This document shows, piece after piece, positions 1 through 8,455 of a DNA stretch of 64,000 nt. The stretch covers positions 7,502,001 to 7,566,000 of the forward strand of contig NZ_CP114040.1 of NCBI RefSeq assembly GCF_026965555.1. The letters are read 5' to 3'. Position 1 is the first letter of the stretch; each line of letters starts with the position of its first letter. A program made the translations under genes and the position numbers. Source of the DNA: Nannocystis punicea. Lineage in GTDB: Bacteria > Myxococcota_A > Polyangia > Nannocystales > Nannocystaceae. Below the pieces are notes generated by a model. The model was not told where the DNA came from. It saw nothing but the letters and a program-made list of their open reading frames with translations, and did not search any database.

Positions 1-181
1 CCGGCGGGTCGAGGCGCAGCTCGGTCAACATGTCGGACGCGACCACCCCGCGCTGGGCCGCCGCCGCGTCGCCCGCCGCCGCCAGCTCATGGGCCTTGCC
101 GACCAGCACCGCGCCGTCGCTGTACCGACCGGCGATCTTCTCGCGCAGGCTGTCGAGGTTGCTCTCCGCCGCCTTCACCAT
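1..181 (-). CDS. Hypothetical protein, N-terminal fragment cut by the window edge
   Basis: Reading leftwards from an ATG at 181 gives about 60 residues beginning MVKAAESNLDSLREKIAGRY and running off the window edge without a stop. The composition is that of a soluble alpha-helical protein rich in Ala, Glu and Leu, with no signal peptide or membrane segment. The same frame stays open upstream to about 280, so a TTG at 193 is an alternative start. It lies 97 bases downstream of the rhomboid gene on the same strand and may share its transcript. I do not recognise the family. Confidence 0.5.
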   Translation of the reverse strand, partial: MVKAAESNLDSLREKIAGRYSDGAVLVGKAHELAAAGDAAAAQRGVVASDMLTELRLDPP

Positions 182-278
182 CGACTCGCACAATAGGCGC
201 TGGCCCGGCCCCTCGCCAGCGAAATTCTCGCCGCGTCCGCTGCGAGTCGGCGCCGGGAGCCCTCCCGCCGCGCGAGGG

Positions 279-1133
279 TCACGGTGAGGCTCGCGGTCTC
301 CGACCTCGCCGCACCGCCGCGCCGATCGCGAGCCCGCCCGCCAGCGCCGCCACGTGGGCCGCGCCGCCGACCGAGCCGACCAGTCCCAAGAGACAGGCGC
401 CGAGCCAGCCCGCCGCCAGCACCACCTCGACCTCGCCCGCCGCGCCCCCGCGCCGCTCGGCGGCCGCGATGCCGAGCAGCCCGAACGCCGGCGTCGACAG
501 GCCGAGGCAAGCTGGCCCGAAGAACATGGCCTGAACGACATTGCCCAAGAGACCGAAGCCGATCACCGCCGCCGCCAGCGCCGCGGTGCCGGAGCGGGCC
601 TCGACCCGGCGGGCCAGCTCGGGCCAGACGGCGGCGACGAACAGCAGGTGCAGCGGCCCCGAGTGCACGAACACCGGCGTGAGCCACTGCCACGGCGCGC
701 TCGGAGGCAGACCCTCGGCGCCAGGCAGCAGCCGGGCGACCAGCGGCGCGCGCGGATCGCCGAGCCGGGTCAGCACCGCCGCGATCCCGCAGAACGCCAG
801 CAGCGCCCACGTCAGCGGCGTCGGCGATGCCAGCGACCACGGCGCCCCGGCCGGCGTTTGAGGCAGCGCTGCGGCGGCCGGCCCGCGGCGCGCCGCCCGG
901 CTCTCGGCGCGGATCCGCTCGGCCTCGCGCGACACTGCGAAGCGGGCGGCCCCCGGCTCGCGGCAGAACGAGGCCAGCTCGTCGCGCACCCGCGGCAGCG
1001 CCTCCTCCTCGATCACCCACACGGTCCAGCCCTCCGGTGTCGGGCCCAGCCGCGCGGCGATGCCCTGGGTCAGCAGGTAGTCCGCGAAGCGCCGGGCCTG
1101 GCGCTGCTCCGAAATGACGCCGGCGGGTCGCAT
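279..1133 (-). CDS. Rhomboid-family intramembrane serine protease, GlpG-like
   Basis: 284 residues. Residues 1-55 resemble the cytoplasmic N-terminal domain of GlpG (RFADYLLTQGI, then a WTVWV strand), followed by a linker and about six hydrophobic segments. The rhomboid hallmarks are visible: HSGPLHLLF for the loop/TM2 His pair, LGLSTPAFGLLG carrying the catalytic Ser, and AAHVAALAGG carrying the catalytic His. The usual GxSG is GLST here and the TM2 Asn of HxxxxHxxxN is replaced by Val, so the active site is slightly atypical. Rhomboids cleave transmembrane helices within the inner membrane. The ATG at 1133 was chosen because it puts the N-terminal domain at its normal length. Confidence 0.85.
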   Translation of the reverse strand: MRPAGVISEQRQARRFADYLLTQGIAARLGPTPEGWTVWVIEEEALPRVRDELASFCREPGAARFAVSREAERIRAESRAARRGPAAAALPQTPAGAPWSLASPTPLTWALLAFCGIAAVLTRLGDPRAPLVARLLPGAEGLPPSAPWQWLTPVFVHSGPLHLLFVAAVWPELARRVEARSGTAALAAAVIGFGLLGNVVQAMFFGPACLGLSTPAFGLLGIAAAERRGGAAGEVEVVLAAGWLGACLLGLVGSVGGAAHVAALAGGLAIGAAVRRGRRPRASP

Positions 1134-1312
1134 GCGGCCGGGAGACAACCACCGCCCCCCGGGCGCTATTTCCCGCGATCGGCGACGTCGCCGACTGTCC
1201 GCAAGAGTCCGACAGCTCAGCCGGCCGCCCGAGGTCGAACCGCGACCGCCGTCGCCAGGACCCGATGTTCGACGGCGCGGCTGTCGCGGGGTCGCGCGCC
1301 GCGGCTTTGTAC

Positions 1313-2599
1313 TCACTCGATCTGCAGCGTCGCCGACTGTCCGTAATGGTCCGACAGCTCGAAGCTGCCGGCCGCGCCGAAGTCGAGCGGCTCGGTGTAC
1401 TCGAGCGCAGTCGAGACCACCCGGACGTGGCGCTCCACGTCGCGGATGAAGACGTAGTCGAGGCGCGCCGGGTACTCGGTCGCCCCGTATTGAGAAAAAT
1501 ACAGCGAGTTGCAGTCGGTGCCGGTGAACGTGTCGGCCGGGATGGTCGCGCAGCGGCCGGCCAGCGGCTCGTCGCGGTACGGCCCGAACTCGAACGGCAG
1601 CAGCAGCTGGTGCATGCGAGTCACGTCGGCGGCCGGCTGCAGCGCGCTGCGGCTGTCGTACAGCCCGCCGTAGTGCAGCATCAGCGGGTACATCATCGCG
1701 TTGTGCCACCAGCCCGACAGCACCTCCTCGCCGGTGCTGCCGAACCGGTCCTCCGGGTAATACGGCCCGGCGTTGAAGTCGCCGCCGACCAGCACCACGT
1801 CGCCGTCGGCGTGGCTCTTCGCCCGCCCGCCGAGCACCCGCGCCTGCACGTCGCGCTCCTGCCACAATTCCGGGAATGCCGTCAGGTGCGTCGCATAAAG
1901 GTGGATCCGCCGCCCGGTCGGCGCGTGCGTGAAGCTCCAGCGGATGAGCCCGCGCTTGATCCCCGGCCCCGGGAACAGCTCGATCTCCCGCTGGGCCGCG
2001 TACTGCTCCTCGCCGAACTCCTGCTTCGCCTCGCCGATCAGCGCCTCGCGGACCAGGATCACCAGCCCGTGCTGCGCGTGCTTCTCTTCGCTGCCGGCGT
2101 AGATCGCATAGCCCTGCCGCTTCGCCTCCGCCGCGAAGCGCTCGACGTCGACCAGCTCCCACGTCTCTTGCAGGAACAGCACGTCCCAGCCGTCGGCGAG
2201 CAGCCGCGCCGGCGCCTCCGCGCGGCGCTCGAGGTAACGCGGCACCCCGACGTGGGTGAACGGGTACCAGCGATTGAGCAGCCCCGTGTTGTACGTCAGC
2301 ACCTTCAGCGTCGCCGGTTCGGCCAGCGGCGGCAACGCGGCGTGCTCGCTCGCCTGCGCCGCCAACAATTCAGACGGATCGGGCGCCGCGGTGAAGCGCA
2401 GCCGCTCGGCGAAGAAAAGGTCGCTCACCCGCAGCGTCTCGCCGCTCTCCAGCGTCGCCGCGAGGTGCTGCAAGATCGGGCTGTCGATCAGCAGCACGTC
2501 GTCTTCCGCCCGCGTGCCGAGGTCGTCGGGGATCTCGTCGTCGGCGCAGGCCGGCGCGAGGAGCAGCAGGGCGGCGAGCGTCAGGCGGTGCGCGTGCAT
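1313..2599 (-). CDS. Endonuclease/exonuclease/phosphatase (EEP) superfamily lipoprotein
   Basis: 428 residues. The N-terminus MHAHRLTLAALLLLAPAC is a lipoprotein signal with lipobox LAPAC. The EEP fold motifs appear in order: LTYNTGL, the metal-binding Glu in FLQETWE, the catalytic His in LYATHLTAF, GGDFNAGP and the terminal SDHYGQ. All key residues are kept, so it should be an active Mg-dependent phosphodiesterase or phosphatase. Substrate is unknown; lipid headgroup (sphingomyelinase-like) or extracellular nucleic acid are possibilities. The ATG at 2599 has a GGAGG about 8 bases upstream. It starts 13 bases after the stop of the upstream membrane-protein gene, so the two form an operon. Confidence 0.85.
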   Translation of the reverse strand: MHAHRLTLAALLLLAPACADDEIPDDLGTRAEDDVLLIDSPILQHLAATLESGETLRVSDLFFAERLRFTAAPDPSELLAAQASEHAALPPLAEPATLKVLTYNTGLLNRWYPFTHVGVPRYLERRAEAPARLLADGWDVLFLQETWELVDVERFAAEAKRQGYAIYAGSEEKHAQHGLVILVREALIGEAKQEFGEEQYAAQREIELFPGPGIKRGLIRWSFTHAPTGRRIHLYATHLTAFPELWQERDVQARVLGGRAKSHADGDVVLVGGDFNAGPYYPEDRFGSTGEEVLSGWWHNAMMYPLMLHYGGLYDSRSALQPAADVTRMHQLLLPFEFGPYRDEPLAGRCATIPADTFTGTDCNSLYFSQYGATEYPARLDYVFIRDVERHVRVVSTALEYTEPLDFGAAGSFELSDHYGQSATLQIE

Positions 2600-2612
2600 C
2601 GGCGGTCCTCCC

Positions 2613-3368
2613 TCAGAATCGACCGGCCAGCGCCAGCCCGCCGAAGCCCGGCCCGAAGCTCGGCGCCACCTGGACGCGGACGCGGGCCCGCGCCCCGGCT
2701 CGCAAATAACCTGTCCCATAAGCCAGGTGCGCCGCGCCGGCGAAGATCGCCCCGGCCCCGATCCAGAAGGTCGTCTCGAGCGTCGTGTAGGCGCAGCGGT
2801 TGCTCGGGCACGCCTCCGCGATCGGCAGGAACAGCGCCCGCGACAGCACCCACAGGCCCAGGCCGCCGCCGAGCAGCCCGATCCCGACCCGGCGCATGCG
2901 CTGGGCGTCGCGCACCTTGCCGAGGCTCGCCTCGTGGGCGCCGCGGCGGTACGCCCCCGCGGTCAGCAGCCCGAGACCTGGCCCGAAGAACATCAGGTTG
3001 TTCCAGTTGGTCACGAACACCAGGTTCGCGGTGCTCCAGCGGGCGAACGGATCGGTCGGCACGATCTGCGCCGCAGTCGACCAGTACGCCTCGAGGGCAA
3101 TCCGCCCGACCACGCCGAGCCCGGTCAGGACCCCGCCGGCGATCAGCAGCCCGCGCCCCGTCTTCGCCTTGCGGCCGGGCGACGCCTCGGGGACCGGCGC
3201 AGCCGGCGTCATCGCCCCGGTCGCCGTCGCATCGGCCGGCGTGGCCGGCGTCGCCGCGTCGGCCGGCGTCCCGTCCACCGCCGCCGGCGTCGCGGGCTCG
3301 GGCTCATCCGACGCCGCCGCCTCCGGAGCAGCGAGCACGACGGCGAGGAGGAGCGACGGCACGAGCAT
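2613..3368 (-). CDS. Hypothetical multi-pass membrane protein with signal peptide
   Basis: 251 residues from the ATG at 3368 (a TTG at 3380 is in frame four codons upstream). A hydrophobic leader MLVPSLLLAVVLAAPEAAAS is followed by an Ala/Pro/Thr-rich low-complexity stretch (residues 20-65) and four or so hydrophobic segments, with two Cys near residue 185. The profile resembles small myxobacterial membrane or outer-membrane-associated proteins of unknown function. The next gene in the same direction is the EEP lipoprotein 13 bases away, so the two may act together at the cell envelope. No family recognised. Confidence 0.65.
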   Translation of the reverse strand: MLVPSLLLAVVLAAPEAAASDEPEPATPAAVDGTPADAATPATPADATATGAMTPAAPVPEASPGRKAKTGRGLLIAGGVLTGLGVVGRIALEAYWSTAAQIVPTDPFARWSTANLVFVTNWNNLMFFGPGLGLLTAGAYRRGAHEASLGKVRDAQRMRRVGIGLLGGGLGLWVLSRALFLPIAEACPSNRCAYTTLETTFWIGAGAIFAGAAHLAYGTGYLRAGARARVRVQVAPSFGPGFGGLALAGRF

Positions 3369-3470
3369 GATGCGCCACAACGATACCGGCTCCGCCGGCC
3401 GATGTCATGACCGCCGCACGCGCGAACCCGCACGCCCGCGCCCGCGCGAGCAGGCGACCGGCCTCTCGCA

Positions 3471-4124
3471 ACCTGTCTCCGAGGACACATGCCGCCGCGA
3501 GCGATTCGCCCGGCCTGCAAAACCCGCAGGCGCACGCCCGCTCGCACACGCGGGACGGACGCTCCATTCCTCTCGCAACCTGCCTCCGAGGACACATGCC
3601 GTCGCTAGCGATTCGTCCGGCCTGTCAACCCGCAGGCGCACGCCCGCTCGCACACGCGAGACGGGCGCTCCATTCCTCTCGCAACCTGTCTCCGAGGACA
3701 CATCCCGTCGTTAGCGATTCGTCCGGGCCTGCAGACCCGCAGGCGCACGCCGGCTCGCAGACGCGGGACGGGCGCTCGATTCGCAGCCTGTCCCCGGGGA
3801 CACCTGCCGTCGCAGGCAACTCGTCCCGGTCCAACCACGGCCCGGGAGGCCCCCGCCGCTCGACAGAGGACGCGCTCGATCGACCTCTCGCAGCCTGTCC
3901 CCGAGGACACATACCGTCGCAGTCGACTCACCCGCCCCACCGCGAACCGGCAGGCCGCCGTCCGCTCACAGCGCCCGCGAGCGACTGGCCGTTTGTAGCC
4001 TGTCCCCGCGGACACGTTCCGAGCACCGCCGGCTCGGGGCTCCCCGCAGACGCTGTCGCCCGCGTATCACCCGAACTCGAGGACATGTCGCAACCGACAT
4101 GTCCCCGAGCGCATGCCCGGAAGT
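3471..4124. repeat. Tandem array of ~105 bp units, each containing a short dyad
   Basis: Six cores of the type CCTGTCTCCGAGGACACATG begin near 3471, 3578, 3684, 3786, 3893 and 3998, giving spacings of 107, 106, 102, 107 and 105 bases. The DNA between cores is also conserved (AACCCGCAGGCGCACGCC, then TCGCAGACGCGGGACGG-like text), so the whole unit is tandemly repeated and decays toward the right. Reading frames through the array are by-products of the repeat. The array fills the gap between the start of the membrane protein gene and the stop of the MYXO-CTERM gene. Confidence 0.85.
4083..4124. repeat. Three 14 bp repeat units touching a stop codon
   Basis: Units ACATGTCGCAACCG, ACATGTCCCCGAGC and GCATGCCCGGAAGT follow one another with exact 14 base phase. 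The last base is directly next to the stop codon of the MYXO-CTERM gene at 4125. Confidence 0.8.
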
Positions 4125-5108
4125 TCAGGCAGCGCGCCGGCGGCGGCGCGCGAACAGCAGGCCGACGCCGAGCACCCACGCGAACCCGGGCTCGCCGACG
4201 CTGCAGCCCTTCTTCGCCACCGGCGGCGGCTCTTGCGGCTCGGCGCCCGTGGGCGCGGGAGCCGGCGGCTCCGCCGGGACCGGGGCGGCGCAGGCCAGCT
4301 CGAGCTCGACCGCCGGCGTCGTGATCACCTTGGCGCGGTCGGGCGAAGCCACCTCGACCTCGACCTTGTGGCGGCCCGGCTTGAGCGCCTCGGGGTTCTC
4401 GCAGGGCACGAACAGCTTGTCGGTCCCGGCCGCCTCGGTCCAGGTGCGGCCCGGATCGATCTGGTTGCACAGCCCGCTGCTGGCGTTCCACACCGCGCCG
4501 TCGACCCGGGTCTCATAGACCAGGTACTCGCGCATCGCCTCGGCCTCGGCCGGCAGCTCGACCTTGAGCGCCGCCGTGGCCGCCTCCACCTCCGCGCTGC
4601 AGCTCGCGGAATGAGCCACCTTGATCTTCTCCTGCGCCGGGGCAGCGACGCTCACCGTCGCCTGCGGCAGCGCCAGCGGCTCGGCCGCGATCGTCACCGT
4701 CGTCGTCGTCTCCGGCGGCGGCACGTTGGTCGCCGCCGGGTCGAGCGACTTGCGGGTCTCGGCCGCCTGCGGCCCCTCGCGCACCGTCACCTCGTACACC
4801 TGACCCGGCTTGAACTTCGCGGTCGGGACGATCACCTCGATCGGCCCCTTCTCGACGACCGTGTACTTGACCGGGACCTTCTTCTTGCCGTCGACGCGCA
4901 CCACCGTCACGCGGCCCTTCGCGCTGGTCAGCTTCTCGCCGCCGGTCCACGCGAAGCCCTCCGCGTCGGCGGGGATCGAGCCGCCCGAGCCGACGTAGAG
5001 CTTGCCGCCGCCGAAGTCCTGCCGCAGGCAGGAGCACGCCTTCGCCTCACCCTCGCCCATGCTCGCCAGGGCCAGACTCACCAGGACAACCATTCGTAAG
5101 AGTCGCAT
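4125..5108 (-). CDS. Exported protein with MYXO-CTERM-like sorting signal
   Basis: 327 residues. A signal peptide (MRLLRMVVLVSLALASMGEG, cleavage near EAKA) precedes ACSCLRQ and a beta-rich ectodomain with a Pro/Thr stretch in the middle. The tail has the tripartite shape of a MYXO-CTERM signal: a Cys in KKGCSVGEPG, a hydrophobic helix FAWVLGVGLLFA and a terminal RRRRRAA. Such tails direct surface anchoring in myxobacteria. An ATG at 5117 adds three residues and is an alternative start. Function of the ectodomain is unknown; a Pro-rich, Ala-rich linker (residues 285-310) separates it from the sorting tail. Confidence 0.75.
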   Translation of the reverse strand: MRLLRMVVLVSLALASMGEGEAKACSCLRQDFGGGKLYVGSGGSIPADAEGFAWTGGEKLTSAKGRVTVVRVDGKKKVPVKYTVVEKGPIEVIVPTAKFKPGQVYEVTVREGPQAAETRKSLDPAATNVPPPETTTTVTIAAEPLALPQATVSVAAPAQEKIKVAHSASCSAEVEAATAALKVELPAEAEAMREYLVYETRVDGAVWNASSGLCNQIDPGRTWTEAAGTDKLFVPCENPEALKPGRHKVEVEVASPDRAKVITTPAVELELACAAPVPAEPPAPAPTGAEPQEPPPVAKKGCSVGEPGFAWVLGVGLLFARRRRRAA

Positions 5109-5340
5109 CGCGGGCATGGTACACGTCCGCGCTCGACCGTCAACCAGCCGCATCCATGGCCCGGCCCCACGTGCGTCGCTGCGTGCGCCGCCGGATCTCC
5201 TCGCGCTCGCGCTGCGAATCCTCCTCGTCCTACATCGGACAGCCGCCGTTCCTCGCGAACCTGTCACGTCCGCGTCATGGTCGAGGATCTCGCACCCCGC
5301 CGGTCCGCACGTTCACCGCGATCCGTGGGCTTCGCTCGCG

Positions 5341-5545
5341 GATCCGCCGAAGCTCACGCCGACGAACACTGCCCACGGATTACAGGCTTCGCCGGCAGGC
5401 CGTGTGGGCGTCACTCGCCGATCCGCCGAAGCTCACGCCGACGAATATCACCCGCGGATTCGCAACCTCGCCGGAGGGCCGTGAGGTTCGCTCGGTGATC
5501 CGCCGAGGCTCTCGCCGACGCATACCGCTCGTGGATTCGCAGGAG
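5341..5545. repeat. Three tandem ~78 bp repeats
   Basis: GATCCGCCGAAGCTCACGCC-like cores begin at 5341, 5420 and 5497 and are followed each time by GACGAA/GACGCA, a CCCACGGATT-like stretch and a CTTCGCCGG-like stretch. A partial unit may precede at about 5300. This family is unrelated in sequence to the 14 bp units. The rest of the 5109-5590 gap shows no gene. Confidence 0.75.
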
Positions 5546-5587
5546 TTGCGCGGCCGGATCCGGCCTCGCGCGCTCGCGGAGCCGTGA

Positions 5588-5593
5588 TAACTT
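5588..5593 (+). promoter_or_regulatory. TAACTT, -10-like element of a leaderless start
   Basis: TAACTT lies eight bases before the GTG at 5602, the spacing seen before several other first genes in this window. It helps choose 5602 over the in-frame GTG at 5584, which would lie upstream of the hexamer. Confidence 0.45.
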
Positions 5594-5601
5594 CGCCGCG
5601 C

Positions 5602-6882
5602 GTGCGCTGGATCCCTCTCGCCCTCCTCCTCCTCGCATCGGCCTGCGCCGGCAACCGTAGTCTGCGCGCCGAGGCTCGCGCCGAGCTCGACGCCCTCGCG
5701 GCCCGCGGCGCAGTCAAGGCCGGCGAGCCGATCGCCGCCGCCGCGCTCGCGCCGTTCAGCGCCCGCTTCGCCGAGGCCCGCGTCATCGGCCTCGGGCGTC
5801 CGCTCGCCGGCGGGCACGAGTTCGTCGTCCTCGCGCGCGAGCTGTTCCTCGCCCTCGTCCGCGATCACGGCGTCACCGGCCTCGCGCTCGACGTCAGCAT
5901 CCAGGCCGGCTTCGCCCTCGACGCGTGGGTCACCGCCGCCGGCGCGCCCGACCTCGACGCCCTCGACGCCATCCTCCTCGACCTCGAGGAGCCCGCCCTG
6001 CGCACCGCCGAATTGCGCGACTTCATCGCCGCGGTGCGGGCCCACAACGCAGCTGGCCCGAAGACCATGTTGCGCGTCCACGGCACCGACCCCGGCGAGC
6101 TCGACGCGGTCGCCCGCGGCTTCCTCGCCTACCTTCAGGCCGTCGATCCCGAGCACGCCGCCAAGGCCACCACCATCCTCCGCGGCGGCGACGGCCCGGG
6201 GCTGATGGCCCTGCTGAAGCGCCTCGACGAGCAGCGGCCCGCCTACGTCGAGCGCAGCTCCGCCTCGGCCTACGCGCGCGCGCGCATGCAGGCCGAGGCC
6301 GCAGTGCAGCTGCTCGACCAGGCCGAGAGCTGGGCCTTCGACGCCCCCGAGTTCCACCGCGCGCGCAACCTCGACCTCGCGCTGCAGCTCGGCGGCCCCG
6401 GCAACAAGCTGTTCTTCTGGGGCGAGAACCGCCGCGCCGCCGCCGACGTCCCCGGCGCCGCGCCCTCGGTCGGCGAGTACCTGCGGCAGTGGCACGGCCG
6501 CGGCTACGTCGCCATCGGCGGCCTGTTCGTCCGCGGCCGCGCCGTGCTCGAGCGGACCGACGGCCGCCTCTGTCCGCTCGACCTGCCACCTGCCCCTTCG
6601 GGCAGCTTCGACGCGGTGTTCGCCGGCCTCGCCGGCCCGGCCTTGCTGGCGGTCCCGGACCTCTTGCGCGGCTCGAGCCTGCAGCGCAGCCTCGGCGGCA
6701 AGCCGGCCATCCGCGCGATCGAGGGCGCCTACGACCCCGCCGACGCCGCCCGCTACAACGACCTCTACAAGTCGCTGGCGTCCGCCTTCGACGCCCTGCT
6801 CGTGGTCCCGACGATCACCGCCGCCGCCCTCGCCCCCGGCCTCGGCCGCCCCGGGCCCGACGGCTGCGTCGAACTGCTATGA
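5602..6882 (+). CDS. Erythromycin-esterase-fold lipoprotein, probable pseudoenzyme
   Basis: 426 residues from GTG 5602, with a lipoprotein signal MRWIPLALLLLASAC. The body aligns by eye with the erythromycin esterase/ChaN-like fold: ARVIGLGRPLAGGHEF corresponds to the family motif GLGEATHGxxEF, GVTGLALDVS to the strand ending in an acidic residue, and LFFWGENRRAA to the family's WAHNxHV. In each place the catalytic or metal-site residues are replaced (Glu to Arg and His to Ala in the first motif, both His in the last). The scaffold is otherwise full length. I therefore infer a binding or structural lipoprotein rather than an esterase. Confidence 0.6.
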   Translation: MRWIPLALLLLASACAGNRSLRAEARAELDALAARGAVKAGEPIAAAALAPFSARFAEARVIGLGRPLAGGHEFVVLARELFLALVRDHGVTGLALDVSIQAGFALDAWVTAAGAPDLDALDAILLDLEEPALRTAELRDFIAAVRAHNAAGPKTMLRVHGTDPGELDAVARGFLAYLQAVDPEHAAKATTILRGGDGPGLMALLKRLDEQRPAYVERSSASAYARARMQAEAAVQLLDQAESWAFDAPEFHRARNLDLALQLGGPGNKLFFWGENRRAAADVPGAAPSVGEYLRQWHGRGYVAIGGLFVRGRAVLERTDGRLCPLDLPPAPSGSFDAVFAGLAGPALLAVPDLLRGSSLQRSLGGKPAIRAIEGAYDPADAARYNDLYKSLASAFDALLVVPTITAAALAPGLGRPGPDGCVELL

Positions 6883-6895
6883 TTCGCCGGCGAAT
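6882..6895. terminator. Perfect 14 bp palindrome overlapping the stop codon
   Basis: ATTCGCCGGCGAAT is a perfect inverted repeat starting on the last base of the TGA of the preceding gene. It is short and has no T-tract, so its role as a terminator or mRNA end is only a guess. Confidence 0.3.
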
Positions 6896-7359
6896 GGTGG
6901 CACCGAATACCTGAAGGCCGCCGCCCCGGGGCCCCCCGGACCTGTCGCAAAGGCCATCTCGCGTCCGGGCCGCGAACTCCTCGCATACCGCCGACGTCCG
7001 CACTCATCGGGTTCGAGTTCGCGCCCGCGGCCGCAATCGACGGGTCGCGCGATCATGGCATATTGACAGCCGGGCCGGTCCTCGCGTAGTCTCGCCCTCC
7101 CTGGGTCTCTCTATGTCGCTCGACGCCCGCAATTTCTTCTGCGCATCCTCGTACGCCCCGGCCGATTCGGCCGCCGCGAGCGTGCCAGGAGCGTATCCGG
7201 CGGCACCAGCGACAGTACGCTGATTCTGTTTCCGGGCCTCCGCGGCTCGTAACAAACCTCCGGCGCGGCCGTCCCTGGGGCGGTCGCGTCTGCGGGCACG
7301 TCGGGTATCGCCGTGTCCGCGCATTGTCAGGACCCAGTCCACGAAAGCACAGGTGCATC
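6883..7359. other. Intergenic region with a possible promoter and short ORF
   Basis: About 480 bases without a recognisable gene. A TTGACA at about 7063 followed after 17-18 bases by GTAGTC/TAGTCT looks like a housekeeping promoter, but it lies nearly 300 bases before the RNA ligase start. A 36-codon ORF starting MSLDARNFFCASS runs from 7113 to 7223 downstream of it. Either a small RNA or a small peptide is possible; nothing confirms one. Confidence 0.3.
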
Positions 7360-8451
7360 ATGTCCAGCTTCGCCGTCCACGTCGTGCGTGTGGCCATCGA
7401 GCCGCACGGGAACGCCGACGCCCTCGAGATCGCCCGCGTCGGCGATTACCGCTCGATCGTCCGCAAGGGCCAATTCGTCAGCGGAGACCTCGTCGCATAC
7501 ATCCCGGAGCAGGCCATCGTCCCCGACCCGCTGCTCGACGAGCTCGGCCTGCGGGGGCGCCTGTCCGGCAAGGACATGAACCGGGTCAAGGCGATCAAGC
7601 TGCGCGGGGTGCTGTCGCAGGGCATCGTCTACCCCGCGCGTCCGACCTGGTCTGAAGGACAGGACGTCACCGCCGAGCTCGGCATCGTCAAGTACGAGCC
7701 GGTCGTGCCCTCGCACATGAACGGCCACGTCTACGGCGCCGGCCCCGATCGCTGCGTCAAGTACGACATCGAGAACGTCAAGGCGTATCCCGACGTCCTG
7801 GCCGAGGGCGAGCCCGTGGTCTTCACCGAGAAGATCCACGGCACGTGGTGCCAGCTCGGGCTCGTCCCGGGCGACGCCGCCGGCGAGCACGGCCCGCTGC
7901 TCGTCAGCAGCAAGGGCCTGGCCGCCAAGGGCCTCGCCTTCACCCCCTCGGCGGCCGAGAACGCCCACAACCTCTACCTCCGCGTCGCTCGCCACCTCGA
8001 CTTCGAGGCCCGGGCCGCGAAGGTGTTCGCCGACGAGCTCGCCGCCGGTCGCCCGGTGTTCGTGCTGGGCGAGGTGTTCGGGGCCGGCGTCCAGGACCTG
8101 TCCTATGGTTCCAAGACCGACCAGGACCGCAACCTCGGGTTCCGCGTGTTCGACATCTACACCGGCTGGTACGGCCAGGGCGCCTACCTGTCCGACGCCG
8201 ACCTGCAGGCCGCCTGCGCCGCCCTCGACCTGCCGCGCGTGCCGGTCCTCTACCGCGGTCCGTTCAGCCGCGCCGTGATGACCGAGCACACCGACGGCCG
8301 CGAGACCATCTCCGGCCAGGCCCTCCACGTCCGCGAGGGCATCGTCATCCGCCCGCAGCTCGAGCGCCGTCACCCCGAGCTCGGCCGCGTCCAGCTCAAG
8401 AGCGTGTCCGAGAAGTACCTGCTCCGCAGCGGCGGCACCGAGTACAACTGA
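7360..8451 (+). CDS. Rnl5-type (Deinococcus DraRnl-like) ATP-dependent RNA ligase
   Basis: 363 residues. An N-terminal OB-fold-like module (residues 1-115) precedes the nucleotidyltransferase domain, the arrangement of Deinococcus DraRnl. Ligase motifs are visible: motif I EKIHGT with the adenylated Lys, FVLGEVFG (motif III), GFRVFDIY (IIIa), EGIVIRP (IV) and LKSVSEKYLL (V). Enzymes of this family join a 3'-OH RNA strand to a 5'-phosphate in duplexes, sealing nicked RNA or RNA-DNA hybrids. The gene stands alone and ends in a strong hairpin. A 14 bp repeat pair lies inside the OB module at 7645-7672. The ATG at 7360 lacks a good ribosome binding site. Confidence 0.85.
   Translation: MSSFAVHVVRVAIEPHGNADALEIARVGDYRSIVRKGQFVSGDLVAYIPEQAIVPDPLLDELGLRGRLSGKDMNRVKAIKLRGVLSQGIVYPARPTWSEGQDVTAELGIVKYEPVVPSHMNGHVYGAGPDRCVKYDIENVKAYPDVLAEGEPVVFTEKIHGTWCQLGLVPGDAAGEHGPLLVSSKGLAAKGLAFTPSAAENAHNLYLRVARHLDFEARAAKVFADELAAGRPVFVLGEVFGAGVQDLSYGSKTDQDRNLGFRVFDIYTGWYGQGAYLSDADLQAACAALDLPRVPVLYRGPFSRAVMTEHTDGRETISGQALHVREGIVIRPQLERRHPELGRVQLKSVSEKYLLRSGGTEYN
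7645..7672. repeat. 14 bp repeat pair inside the RNA ligase gene
   Basis: ACCTGGTCTGAAGG followed directly by ACAGGACGTCACCG match the window-wide 14 bp consensus and its phase. They encode part of the surface loop PTWSEGQDVT. Confidence 0.5.
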
Positions 8452-8455
8452 ACCC

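Noticed and set aside
3407..4324. A 305-codon gene through the ~105 bp array
   Set aside because: The predicted protein is only the translated repeat, and the frame continues antisense into the MYXO-CTERM gene.
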